Origin: Bacillota bacterium
Lineage (GTDB): Bacteria; Bacillota; Clostridia; Acetivibrionales; DSM-1351
Assembly: GCA_023393115.1 (NCBI GenBank)
Contig: JAEWMS010000084.1
Location: forward strand, 25,758 to 89,757
DNA length: 64,000 nt
Reading direction: 5' to 3'
This document shows positions 41,424-49,745 of this stretch, piece by piece. The notes under the pieces were generated by a model, which made no database searches, had not been told where the DNA came from, and was given only the letters and a program-made list of their open reading frames with translations. Numbering within the stretch: the first letter of the stretch is position 1; each line of letters opens with the position of its first letter. The translations under genes were made by a program, and so were the position numbers.

Positions 41424-43877
41424 TTACGCTTTTACTATATTCCTGTTCTTTTTATTTACAACGATATTTTCTCCATCCATGCTCACAATTATGCTATCTC
41501 CGGCTTTAACCTTTCCTTCAAGCATTTCTTCGGCGAGCTTATCCTCAACCATACTTTGTATTGCTCGTCTTAAAGGTCTTGCACCAAACAATGGATCATA
41601 GCCCTTTTTAGCCAGATGGTCAAGCACATCGTCACCCATTTCCAGATAAATTTCATTGGACTTTAGCCTCTTGACGAGTACATCTGTCATAAGTCTTACA
41701 ATTTCTCTGATATTTTCCTCGGTTAACGGGTGGAATACAATAATATCATCAATTCTGTTCAGGAATTCAGGTCTGAAGGTTTTCTTCAGTTCACCCATTA
41801 CATTACTCTTCATATCCTCATAATTCTTTGCACTTTCATCCTTTGCTACAGAGAATCCAAGTCGTTTCGGTTCGGTGATATTTCTTGCTCCTACATTTGA
41901 AGTCATAATTATAATGGTATTTCTGAAGTCAACCACTCTGCCCTGTGAATCTGTAAGCCTGCCGTCTTCAAGAATCTGAAGCAGTATGTTAAATATGTCG
42001 GGATGTGCCTTTTCAATTTCATCAAAAAGCAGTACCGAGTAGGGTCTTCTTCTGACCTTTTCTGTCAGTTGGCCACCTTCATCATAACCTACATAGCCTG
42101 GAGGTGAACCAACAAGTTTGGATACGCTGTGTTTTTCCATAAACTCTGACATATCCACTCTTATCATTGATTTTTCATCTCCAAACATCGCTTCAGCTAA
42201 AGCCTTACACAGCTCGGTTTTACCAACTCCGGTAGGACCGAGGAATATGAAGGAACCCACTGGACGTTTCGGATCTTTCAGACCGACTCGTCCCCTTCTG
42301 ATGGCTTTTGATATAGATTTTACTGCTTCATCCTGTCCTATAACACGATTGTGGAGGGTATCCTCCATTTTTAGGAGTCGCTCAGATTCTTCTTCTGCCA
42401 GCTTTTTAACAGGAATTCCGGTCCAACTGGCAACTATTTCGGCTATGTCATCAGCAGTTACAGTATCTGTTTTGGTCTGGTTCTTCTGATGCCATTGATC
42501 CTTGATTTTATCAAGTTCATTTTTGAGTTTCTGCTCCTCATCCCTGATATGTGCAGCTTTTTCGAATTCCTGACAGCGTATGGAATCTTCTTTCTCCTTA
42601 GCCAGTCTCTCTACTTTTTCCTCCATATCTTTAATATCCGGCGGAGCAGTAAAGGTTTTGAGCCTAATTCTGGAGGCCGCCTCATCCACAAGGTCAATAG
42701 CCTTGTCAGGCAGGAATCTGTCGGTTATATATCTGTCTGAAAGCTTGACTGCTGCCTCCAGCGCATCATCTGTTATCTTGACTCTATGGTGAGCCTCATA
42801 CTTGTCTCTTACACCCTTGAGTATTTCAATAGCTTCCTCCTTTGAGGGCTCACCCACCATAATGGGTTGGAATCTTCTTTCTAACGCTGCGTCTTTCTCA
42901 ATGTGTTTTCTGTACTCGTTTAATGTGGTGGCGCCGATTACTTGTATTTCGCCTCTTGCCAGTGAAGGCTTCAGTATATTTGAGGCATCGATGGCACCTT
43001 CTGCGGCGCCTGCACCAACAATTGTGTGGAGCTCATCTATAAACAGAATTACATTACCGGCCTTGCGGATCTCCTCCATGGCCTTTTTCAGCCTGTCTTC
43101 AAACTCACCTCTGTATTTGGCTCCTGCTACCATTGAAGACAGGTCAAGGGTAACCACTCTCTTGTCACTAAGAATTTCCGGAATATTTCCCTCAACTATC
43201 TTCTGGGCAAGGCCTTCAGCTATTGCAGTCTTTCCGACACCGGGCTCACCGATGAGGCAGGGATTGTTCTTGGTCCTTCTGCTGAGGATCTGGATAACTC
43301 TCTCAATTTCCTTGTCTCTTCCTATAACAGGATCGATTTTACCGTCTCTGGCCATATCAGTCAGATCTCTGCCGAATTGATTAAGGGTCGGGGTGCTTGA
43401 ATTTGAGGTGCTGCCTTTCGGAGCTCCGTTTGATCCCGGCGTTTCCTCATTCAATATTTTAACTAGTTCATTTAACAACTTTTGTGGGTCAACACCTAAA
43501 TCCATCATAATCCGGACGGCAACACTTTCACCTTCCTTCATTATTCCCAGCAGAAGATGTTCTGTTCCTATATAGCCCTGGCCCATTCTTCTTGCCTCTT
43601 TGAAAGCCAGCTCAAGAACACGTTTAGTTCTTGGGGTAAAACCCACCGGTGTTTCTCCTGCAGTCTCACCTCTGCCAATCAGTTCATCTATCTCTCTTAA
43701 TATTTTTTCCTCTGACAACCCTTGTGCCTGAAGAACTCTTGCTGCAACACCCGTTCCTTCTTTTACTAGTCCCAGCAGTATATGTTCTGTTCCAACATAG
43801 TTATGTCCCAATTCAACAGCAGACTGTTGTGAAAATGAGATTGCTCTTTCAGCTTTTTCAGTAAATCGTTGATACAT
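41424..43877 (-). CDS. clpC: ATP-dependent Clp protease ATPase subunit ClpC
   Basis: An 817-residue Hsp100 unfoldase that feeds ClpP. Two N-terminal ClpN repeats (about 3-145), first AAA domain with GEPGVGKT (about 207) and LFIDELHTIVGAG, an inserted UVR-containing middle domain (about 415-480), second AAA domain with FLGPTGVGKTEL (about 540), and a ClpP-docking region. With McsA/McsB it degrades proteins marked by phospho-arginine. Last gene of the ctsR-mcsA-mcsB-clpC operon, 92 bp after mcsB. Confidence 0.97.
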   Translation of the reverse strand: MYQRFTEKAERAISFSQQSAVELGHNYVGTEHILLGLVKEGTGVAARVLQAQGLSEEKILREIDELIGRGETAGETPVGFTPRTKRVLELAFKEARRMGQGYIGTEHLLLGIMKEGESVAVRIMMDLGVDPQKLLNELVKILNEETPGSNGAPKGSTSNSSTPTLNQFGRDLTDMARDGKIDPVIGRDKEIERVIQILSRRTKNNPCLIGEPGVGKTAIAEGLAQKIVEGNIPEILSDKRVVTLDLSSMVAGAKYRGEFEDRLKKAMEEIRKAGNVILFIDELHTIVGAGAAEGAIDASNILKPSLARGEIQVIGATTLNEYRKHIEKDAALERRFQPIMVGEPSKEEAIEILKGVRDKYEAHHRVKITDDALEAAVKLSDRYITDRFLPDKAIDLVDEAASRIRLKTFTAPPDIKDMEEKVERLAKEKEDSIRCQEFEKAAHIRDEEQKLKNELDKIKDQWHQKNQTKTDTVTADDIAEIVASWTGIPVKKLAEEESERLLKMEDTLHNRVIGQDEAVKSISKAIRRGRVGLKDPKRPVGSFIFLGPTGVGKTELCKALAEAMFGDEKSMIRVDMSEFMEKHSVSKLVGSPPGYVGYDEGGQLTEKVRRRPYSVLLFDEIEKAHPDIFNILLQILEDGRLTDSQGRVVDFRNTIIIMTSNVGARNITEPKRLGFSVAKDESAKNYEDMKSNVMGELKKTFRPEFLNRIDDIIVFHPLTEENIREIVRLMTDVLVKRLKSNEIYLEMGDDVLDHLAKKGYDPLFGARPLRRAIQSMVEDKLAEEMLEGKVKAGDSIIVSMDGENIVVNKKNRNIVKA

Positions 43878-43969
43878 AATACACCTCCATCTGTCTACAC
43901 TCTATAGCTTTACACTTTATACTATCTTTATAATTTATATATGCCAGGTATTCTAAGTGACCCACCTAC

Positions 43970-44998
43970 TTACCCGACTTTTTGAAGCTTGTTTCTTATT
44001 AATTCAGCTCTCTTTACATCTCTTTCTTCCTGATTCAGCTGCTTTCCGGTTATTTTTTGCAAAGTTGCCGGCTGTGAGAGCACTAATATATCATTCAAAG
44101 TAAGTATGCTAACATCATTAATTATTCCCATACTTACTCCAAGTCTAACATCCGAAAGTAATTTAAAGCACTCCTGGGTCGAAAGGACCCTTGCGTTTTC
44201 CAAAATACCATATGATCTGAAAATTCTGTCTTCAAACTTATAAATATTCTGCCTGTACAGTTGAAGTCTAAGTGCCTTTTCTCTGTCGATAATCTGCTTG
44301 CATATAGCATCTATAGCTGCTATTGTCTCATCGTCCTTTCGTCCCAGGGTTATCTGATTTGATACCTGAAACATATCTCCAACCGCATCGCTGTTTTCTC
44401 CATATATGCCTCTGACTGTAACTCCAAGTTTTGTACAGCTTTCTAGAATAGACTTCAGAAACCCTGTCATAACCAGAGCAGGAAGATGAAGCATAACCGA
44501 AGCCCTCATACCTGAGCCTATATTGGTGGGACAGCTGGTTAGATAACCATATTTATTATCAAAGGCATAATCAGCTTTTTCAGCAATTATTGAATCTATT
44601 TCATCACAGATCATATACGCTTTTTCCAGCATTATTCCGGAAAATATCGCCTGTATTCTAATATGGTCTTCTTCATTTACCATTATGCTGACATTTTCTT
44701 TTTCGTTTATGAATGCTCCGCTGTTTCCTTTCGATTCTGCCAGGTCAGGGCTTATAAGATGTCTTTCCATGAGAGAAACCCTGTCTACAGGATGCATTGT
44801 GGTTATATCGGCAAACATCAGCTTTCCGTAAGCTGTATAGTCTGATATAATACCCCGCATTCTTTTAATAAGTATGTTTTGGTGCTTCGAAGTCATTTTA
44901 GCCGAAAATGGAATATCGGCAAAATTTCTGGCAAGTCTGACTCTGCTGGAAACAGCCACATCAAGGTCAGATCCCTTTTCTACAGGTAAACCGGTCAT
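43970..44998 (-). CDS. mcsB: Protein-arginine kinase McsB
   Basis: A 342-residue ATP:guanido-phosphotransferase-fold kinase that phosphorylates Arg on misfolded proteins and CtsR, tagging them for ClpC. Features: VSSRVRLARNFADIPF, the active-site Cys region LESCTKLGVTVRGIYGE, QVSNQITLGRKDDETI and the C-terminal DVRLGVSMGII. Its start overlaps the mcsA stop by four bases (ATGA), so the two are translationally coupled, as expected for an activator-kinase pair. Confidence 0.96.
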   Translation of the reverse strand: MTGLPVEKGSDLDVAVSSRVRLARNFADIPFSAKMTSKHQNILIKRMRGIISDYTAYGKLMFADITTMHPVDRVSLMERHLISPDLAESKGNSGAFINEKENVSIMVNEEDHIRIQAIFSGIMLEKAYMICDEIDSIIAEKADYAFDNKYGYLTSCPTNIGSGMRASVMLHLPALVMTGFLKSILESCTKLGVTVRGIYGENSDAVGDMFQVSNQITLGRKDDETIAAIDAICKQIIDREKALRLQLYRQNIYKFEDRIFRSYGILENARVLSTQECFKLLSDVRLGVSMGIINDVSILTLNDILVLSQPATLQKITGKQLNQEERDVKRAELIRNKLQKVG

Positions 44999-45483
44999 TC
45001 TCCCACCTCCAAGGCTTTGATCTTATCACGGATTTTAGCAGCTTCCTCATACTCTTCTTTTTTTACAAGCTCATTAAGTAGCTGTTTCAATTTCTCTATT
45101 TCATTAGGAATACTAATCTTGCTGCTGACTCGTACAGGAACTTTACCATGGTGCTCTGCATTACCGTGCAAGCGTTTTATAATAGGATCAAGTTTTTCTT
45201 CAAAGGCATGATAACATTCTGCACATCCCACCCTCGAAGTTTTGAGAAACTCTTCATATTCCATTCCGCAGTTTTTGCACTTAAGTGTCTCCGGCTCTTC
45301 ATGTTGTTGTTGATTTCCAAACAATCCACTAATAAGGTCGTTAAACCCAAAGGGAGAAACAAATTCTGCGTGGCTTATTTTATTTGCACATTCTTCGCAG
45401 AGGTAGATATCTATCTTGGAATTATTCATTATTTGTGTTAAATGTACATTTGCTGCTTTCTGCTGACAATTCTGACAAAGCAT
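44995..45483 (-). CDS. mcsA: McsA, activator of the McsB kinase
   Basis: A 162-residue zinc-binding protein with CxxC pairs at the N terminus (CQNC, CEEC), a second set (CKNC, CAEC), and a C-terminal UVR motif (KLKQLLNELVKKEEYEEAAKIRDKI). It activates McsB and senses heat or oxidative stress through its Cys residues. The start ATG is part of GGAGGTTAATATG ending a stack of small palindromes (45484-45561), unusual for an internal gene of a stress operon. Confidence 0.95.
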   Translation of the reverse strand: MLCQNCQQKAANVHLTQIMNNSKIDIYLCEECANKISHAEFVSPFGFNDLISGLFGNQQQHEEPETLKCKNCGMEYEEFLKTSRVGCAECYHAFEEKLDPIIKRLHGNAEHHGKVPVRVSSKISIPNEIEKLKQLLNELVKKEEYEEAAKIRDKIKALEVGE

Positions 45484-45561
45484 ATTAACCTCCCAAGCCG
45501 TTTACGGCTTTGACACTGTAAGTGGCTTTGAGCCAACATTGTGGCTTTGACACTTTAGTGG
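45484..45561 (-). repeat. Palindromic leader module, copy 3: four mini-palindromes in tandem
   Basis: Within the 78-bp ctsR-mcsA gap the minus strand reads, joined by TCAA: AGCCACTAAAGTG, AGCCACAATGTTGGCT, AGCCACTTACAGTG, AGCCGTAAACGGCT, then TGGGAGGTTAATATG. Each unit is about 18 nt and has its own inverted arms. The GCCACAATG-TGGCTCAAAGCC part also occurs in copy 1. Confidence 0.75.
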
Positions 45562-46020
45562 CTATACTAATAAACTCATAATCATGTTTTTAAGCAAGGC
45601 TGCACGTATAACATCTCTATCCGGTGTAGGAACTGTACCTATTACCTTGTCACTTATAGCCGCCTTCATAATATAACCTTCTCTTTCACTTATTACATTA
45701 TAATCAATAAAATTGTTTATAAATACTTCTGCTGATTGCTGTGAAATACTTGTGCCCATAGATGATACTATGTGCATAAGATAGTTGCCGGGTCTTGTAA
45801 TATTAATACGTTTAATTCTTACATGGCCTCCGCCGCCTCTTCTGCTCTCAACATAATAGCCCCTGTCGGTAGTGAACCTTGTAGATATAACATAATTTAT
45901 CTGGGAAGGAACACAATTAAACTGGTTTGCCAACTCGTTTCGCTGAATCTCAATAGTTCCATCTGTATCTGATATCAATTGCTTAATAAAAGTTTCAATA
46001 ATATCACTTAAGCTTGCCAC
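45562..46020 (-). CDS. ctsR: Class III heat-shock repressor CtsR
   Basis: A 152-residue repressor. Winged helix-turn-helix N terminus (IIETFIKQLISDTDGTIEIQ; CVPSQINYVISTRFT) with the glycine-rich wing ESRRGGGGHVRI, which is the heat sensor, and a C-terminal dimerisation/McsB-interaction part. First gene of ctsR-mcsA-mcsB-clpC. GGAGGAGG precedes the ATG. A perfect CtsR box sits between the -10 element and the gene, so the operon is autoregulated. Confidence 0.97.
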   Translation of the reverse strand: MASLSDIIETFIKQLISDTDGTIEIQRNELANQFNCVPSQINYVISTRFTTDRGYYVESRRGGGGHVRIKRINITRPGNYLMHIVSSMGTSISQQSAEVFINNFIDYNVISEREGYIMKAAISDKVIGTVPTPDRDVIRAALLKNMIMSLLV

Positions 46021-46066
46021 AACGTCACCTCCTCCTTCTAATCGGAAGAATATATTGTAAACTGAT

Positions 46067-46083
46067 TTTGACTATCTTTGACC
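46067..46083 (-). promoter_or_regulatory. CtsR operator
   Basis: Minus strand GGTCAAA-GAT-AGTCAAA, an exact match to the tandem heptad CtsR box (RGTCAAA-NAN-RGTCAAA), eight bases downstream of the -10 box and covering the transcription start. Confidence 0.92.
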
Positions 46084-46091
46084 TTAGTTAA

Positions 46092-46120
46092 AGTATAATA
46101 CATATTAATTTTGTTTGCAA
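46092..46120 (-). promoter_or_regulatory. Sigma-A promoter of the ctsR operon
   Basis: Minus strand TTGCAA (46115-46120), 17-nt spacer, TATACT (46092-46097). Confidence 0.7.
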
Positions 46121-46134
46121 TCCTTTTTTATGAT

Positions 46135-46329
46135 TTACCTTTTGATTGTACCTTTTGGTTTTGTGATATCGTTTAATCGGTTAACAATCTTGATCTGATC
46201 CTGAGGCAGCTTCCACTCCCAATAGGAGGGAACAAATTCCGGATATGGAGTATTGACTTCCTCAGGATTATTCATATTAACCACTGTTTTCGCCTCTGGT
46301 TCATCTTTTGTTACTTTGTAATATCTCAT
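46135..46329 (-). CDS. Small hypothetical protein, 64 residues
   Basis: A soluble 64-residue protein: MRYYKVTKDEPEAKTV, a proline/tyrosine/tryptophan-rich middle (NTPYPEFVPSYWEW) and a basic C terminus. ATG at 46329 follows AGGAGGAG at workable spacing; the longer 46368 start has none. Alone upstream of the ctsR promoter, reading toward it; its stop lies 15 bp from the ctsR -35 box. No family recognised. Confidence 0.6.
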   Translation of the reverse strand: MRYYKVTKDEPEAKTVVNMNNPEEVNTPYPEFVPSYWEWKLPQDQIKIVNRLNDITKPKGTIKR

Positions 46330-46491
46330 AAGCCACTCCTCCTGTGTATATAAGTCTAATGTCAGCAATAAACCAGCTACTGGTTCACAAGTATAACTAC
46401 TTTTTGATATATAGTTATAGTTCCTCTAAGAAAAAGTTATATACAGCAGAAAGTTTGTTTGAAATGATTACCTTAATTAATAATTGATTTA

Positions 46492-46500
46492 TGTTATAAT
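46492..46500 (+). promoter_or_regulatory. Extended -10 promoter of the VOC gene
   Basis: TGTTATAAT, 26 nt before the ATG at 46526. In the same divergent gap lie two inverted repeats, AACCAG-CTA-CTGGTT (46371-46385) and TATAACTA/TAGTTATA (46392-46419), of unknown role. Confidence 0.4.
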
Positions 46501-46525
46501 TTTTACTAAAAGGAGATTCATACAT

Positions 46526-46981
46526 ATGCATTTAGGTTCAGTTTATTTGATTGTAAAGGATTTCAACAAATCCATCAGATTTTATGAGAAGTTACTGAAA
46601 ATGTCAGTAAGTGCTAAGAACATGGAGCGTTTCGCTCAATTTGAATTCGACGGGAAAAACATTTCAATAATGAACGGTTATTTTGATTCCACCAATCCAA
46701 ATATGACAGTACGTAAAGGAGAATACGTAGAGGAATTTGATAATTTAGCTGCAATTGCCGAGGCCAAAAACACACACAAATTTGTCCTTAATTTTTGGAC
46801 AGAAGACCTCGAAAAAGAGCGGGAAAGAATACTTAATCTAAATATAACCGATAGATTGACTAAAATTAAATACATCAAAAACGTAAGTCCCTATTTCTAT
46901 TTTCAATTAACAGACCCAGATGAAAATATAATTGAAATCACCGGGCATTATTCACCGAAAGAAGGGGAATTTATGGATTAA
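46526..46981 (+). CDS. Glyoxalase/VOC-superfamily protein
   Basis: A 151-residue single-chain vicinal-oxygen-chelate fold with two beta-alpha-beta-beta-beta modules: MHLGSVYLIVKDFNKSIRFY at the start and YFYFQLTDPDENIIEITGHY near the end, the latter carrying the usual metal-binding Glu. Could act on small molecules (glyoxalase, fosfomycin or bleomycin resistance-like, dioxygenase); no specificity is visible. ATG at 46526 follows AAAGGAG. It converges on the ABC solute-binding gene across a bidirectional terminator. Confidence 0.82.
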   Translation: MHLGSVYLIVKDFNKSIRFYEKLLKMSVSAKNMERFAQFEFDGKNISIMNGYFDSTNPNMTVRKGEYVEEFDNLAAIAEAKNTHKFVLNFWTEDLEKERERILNLNITDRLTKIKYIKNVSPYFYFQLTDPDENIIEITGHYSPKEGEFMD

Positions 46982-46982
46982 T

Positions 46983-47019
46983 GAAAAAGGCCTGTAGAAT
47001 AGCTCTACAGACCTTTTTC
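46983..47019. terminator. Bidirectional intrinsic terminator
   Basis: GAAAAAGGCCTGTAGA and TCTACAGACCTTTTTC pair (one mismatch) around ATAGC, with T/A tracts at both ends; it ends the VOC gene and the sugar importer operon. Confidence 0.85.
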
Positions 47020-47068
47020 ATATGATTTTTTGGATTTTTCTTTTATTTACCCTAATCTATCTGCCAAG

Positions 47069-48751
47069 TTACTTAACAATTTTTGCTTTGTTTTCAGCAA
47101 TTTTTGCTCTCTGATAATCAAGAGCCTTCTGGTAGCCTATTGAAGTCTTGTAATCTTCATAGTCTTTCCAAATCTTATCAAACTCTTCATCAGATTTAGC
47201 CATTAACAATTTAGGTAGAATTTCTCCCCATTTGTTTTCAGCCTTTGCAAGGATTTCTCCTTCGTCACTGTCAGCATCAGGTCTGTTGTTATCATATAAA
47301 CCATAGTGTTCGCTCTTTCCTTTTGCCCATTCACGATACTGGTTAAATGGTTGGCCAGGATCTGGTTCCCAGAGGTTCATCATTGATGTGTTAAACATCC
47401 AGATTTCACCAAAAGTGTTGTATTTCTGTTTGAAGGTAGCCATATCTGAATTCTTCATTTTGTTGATTTCAGGCTTAATAACAGGCTTATTATCAACCAT
47501 ATCATAGGTTACGCCTTCCTTACCAAGGTAAAGAGCCTTTTGTCCATCATCACTCATACCCCATGACATAAACTTAATAGCTCTGTCCGGGTTCTTACAA
47601 TTCTGTGTTATGAAAGTAAGTTCCCAACCTGAATAACCTGCTGTTCCAAGCTTTGGAGGATCCTGTTTGCTGTTAGCAGGTCCATCAACTGAAATATAAA
47701 TTTGCTCCGGCTTGTTAGTATACAGCTGTCCGAGAGGTATCATAGCATCCTTCCACTGATATAACAGCGCAAAGTATCTACCCTGTTGAATTTTTTCTTC
47801 GATCTTGGTTCTGTCGTCAACAAATACGTCTGTTGGCATCATACCCATTTCATTAGCTTTTCTGAAAGTCTTAAGCCAGTTGATATAGTCCGGGCTCGGG
47901 TTACCGCATCTTACATCAAAGAACTGTCCATCAATTTCTCTAGGAACACTCAGGAATTCAAGAAGAATATCTTCAAATGAATTATTTCCTGTTGCTTTAA
48001 ACTCAGCACCGGCGAAAGGTATTAAAGCCTGACCATTGTCAACTTTTGGGAATTTCTCCTTAGCAGCCTTCAATGCATTGAGGAATCCTTCAGGAGTTCT
48101 CATGTCAGGCTTACCGATTGCTTCATAGATATCTTTTCTTACAAGGAATGATCTGTTTGATAGAACATTGTATTTTGTGTTATCGTCAGGTGTATTTCCG
48201 TTACATGGGTATCCGAAGAGTTTACCGTCTTTATCCTTATACCAGTCAACGATGTCAGGAGCTGCAACCTTCCAGAAATATGGATCATATTTGTCTGCCA
48301 GTTCGTTTAGTGGGTATGTATAAGTGTCAGTTGATAATTGAGGAACCTGTTGTTCATACCATCCAAGAGTTACCAGGTCAGGCAATGAGTTTGAAGCTAT
48401 CATTGTATTTAACTTCTGTCCAGCGTTTCCAACAGGAATAATAAAGTTAATGTCTATACCAGTCTGCTCCTTTATCAATTCATGAGCAAGGTTTCCTTCC
48501 GGATTACTGAACCAGGTTTCATTAATATACCAGTCTAACTTTATTGGAGAAGTATCCTTTTTCCAGCCTGGTTCTTCAGTTGCTGCTGTTGTGCTTTCTG
48601 AAACTGCTGTAGATACTGCTGCAGTGTCAGCAGCTTTTGATGTTTCACTACTGCCGGCAGTTTCACTGCTGCCGCATCCTGCCAACACTGTAACTGCCAT
48701 AGTCAATGCCAGTGTAAGGCACGATAACCTAGCAATTTTCATCCTTTTCAT
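47069..48751 (-). CDS. ABC sugar transporter solute-binding lipoprotein (CUT1)
   Basis: A 560-residue lipoprotein with signal peptide and lipobox LAGC (Cys about 26), a Ser/Thr/Ala-rich linker, then a large two-lobed binding domain (LDWYINETWFSNPEG; DLVTLGWYEQQVPQL; FITQNCKNPDRAIKFMSWG). Size and flanking permeases match the LplA/YtcQ group of oligosaccharide-binding proteins. Last gene of lplB-lplC-SBP type operon, 98 bp after the second permease, perhaps as a separately boosted unit. Substrate inferred, from the locus, to be a beta-gluco-oligosaccharide. Confidence 0.9.
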   Translation of the reverse strand: MKRMKIARLSCLTLALTMAVTVLAGCGSSETAGSSETSKAADTAAVSTAVSESTTAATEEPGWKKDTSPIKLDWYINETWFSNPEGNLAHELIKEQTGIDINFIIPVGNAGQKLNTMIASNSLPDLVTLGWYEQQVPQLSTDTYTYPLNELADKYDPYFWKVAAPDIVDWYKDKDGKLFGYPCNGNTPDDNTKYNVLSNRSFLVRKDIYEAIGKPDMRTPEGFLNALKAAKEKFPKVDNGQALIPFAGAEFKATGNNSFEDILLEFLSVPREIDGQFFDVRCGNPSPDYINWLKTFRKANEMGMMPTDVFVDDRTKIEEKIQQGRYFALLYQWKDAMIPLGQLYTNKPEQIYISVDGPANSKQDPPKLGTAGYSGWELTFITQNCKNPDRAIKFMSWGMSDDGQKALYLGKEGVTYDMVDNKPVIKPEINKMKNSDMATFKQKYNTFGEIWMFNTSMMNLWEPDPGQPFNQYREWAKGKSEHYGLYDNNRPDADSDEGEILAKAENKWGEILPKLLMAKSDEEFDKIWKDYEDYKTSIGYQKALDYQRAKIAENKAKIVK

Positions 48752-48849
48752 AAAATTCCCTCCTATTAATTATATGTTTATTGTATAATCCTTAAGCTGG
48801 TGCTTAAGATTTATTACATCCGGACTTACTGAGAAGTAACCTTTTTGAA

Positions 48850-49731
48850 TTACTCTTTTACTGAACCTATAAGCATACCTTTTACAAAGTGCTTTTGCAG
48901 GAATGGATAAATACATACAATTGGTATTGTAGTAATAATCATAGTTGCCATTTGAAGAGAAGTTGATGTAAAGTTGGTCTGACTTACTGATCCTGACATA
49001 AGAGATGTTTTTGCCGAATCAGAGGTCATAATTATTTTGTAAAGATAGGTCTGTATGGGGTGAAGATCCTGGTTATTTGTATAAATAACTCCCATAAAGT
49101 AATCATTCCAGTTAAATACACCATTGAATAATAATATCGTAGCTATAACAGCCTTAGATAGCGGGAGTATTACCCTTGTAAATATGGTAAAGTAATTAGC
49201 CCCATCTATTTTAGCTGATTCCTCCAAGGCTTCAGGAATTGATCTGAAAAAGGCCTGGAAAATTATGAGGTCAAAGAAACTGAACATCGTTGGAATTATG
49301 TAAACTATAAAATTATCAAACATACCCAAAGTTTTGATTACCATAAAGGTAGGTATAAGTCCCCCGGAGAAGAACATTGTTATAAGACCCATGGTCATAA
49401 AAAGTTTTCTTCCGATTAATTCCTTCTTGAGGAAAGCATAGGCCACCATTGCAGTAAAAAATACGTGTGCAGCTGTACCTAATATAGTCCTGGCTACTGT
49501 AATGAAAAAGGCATTTATTATTTCATTATTTCTGAAGACTTCCTTGTAATTATCCCAGGTGAATTTACGAGGCCACCAGTATAATCCTCCCTGAGCTGAG
49601 TCAAATCCATTGTTCAACGAATGTATCAGAACATACCATATTGGATAAAGGGCACAGAAACATATCAACAACATAAATACAACATTAAAAGTATCAAATA
49701 CTTTAGATCCTAAAGATGATTTTATCTTCAT
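48850..49731 (-). CDS. ABC sugar transporter permease (LplC/YtcP type)
   Basis: A 293-residue CUT1 inner-membrane permease with six helices and the EAA loop (EALEESAKIDGANYFTIFTRVILPLSKA, given here in part: EESAKIDGANYFTIF) that docks the ATPase. C-terminal FVKGMLIGSVKE is typical of this group. It lies 14 bp after the other permease. No ATPase gene is in the window; such systems commonly share an MsmX-like ATPase encoded elsewhere. Confidence 0.92.
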   Translation of the reverse strand: MKIKSSLGSKVFDTFNVVFMLLICFCALYPIWYVLIHSLNNGFDSAQGGLYWWPRKFTWDNYKEVFRNNEIINAFFITVARTILGTAAHVFFTAMVAYAFLKKELIGRKLFMTMGLITMFFSGGLIPTFMVIKTLGMFDNFIVYIIPTMFSFFDLIIFQAFFRSIPEALEESAKIDGANYFTIFTRVILPLSKAVIATILLFNGVFNWNDYFMGVIYTNNQDLHPIQTYLYKIIMTSDSAKTSLMSGSVSQTNFTSTSLQMATMIITTIPIVCIYPFLQKHFVKGMLIGSVKE

Positions 49732-49745
49732 ATACTATTCCCCCC

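Noticed and set aside
42802..43380. Long plus-strand open frame (192 codons)
   Set aside because: It is the antisense shadow of clpC, which has full family motifs on the other strand; no ribosome site.
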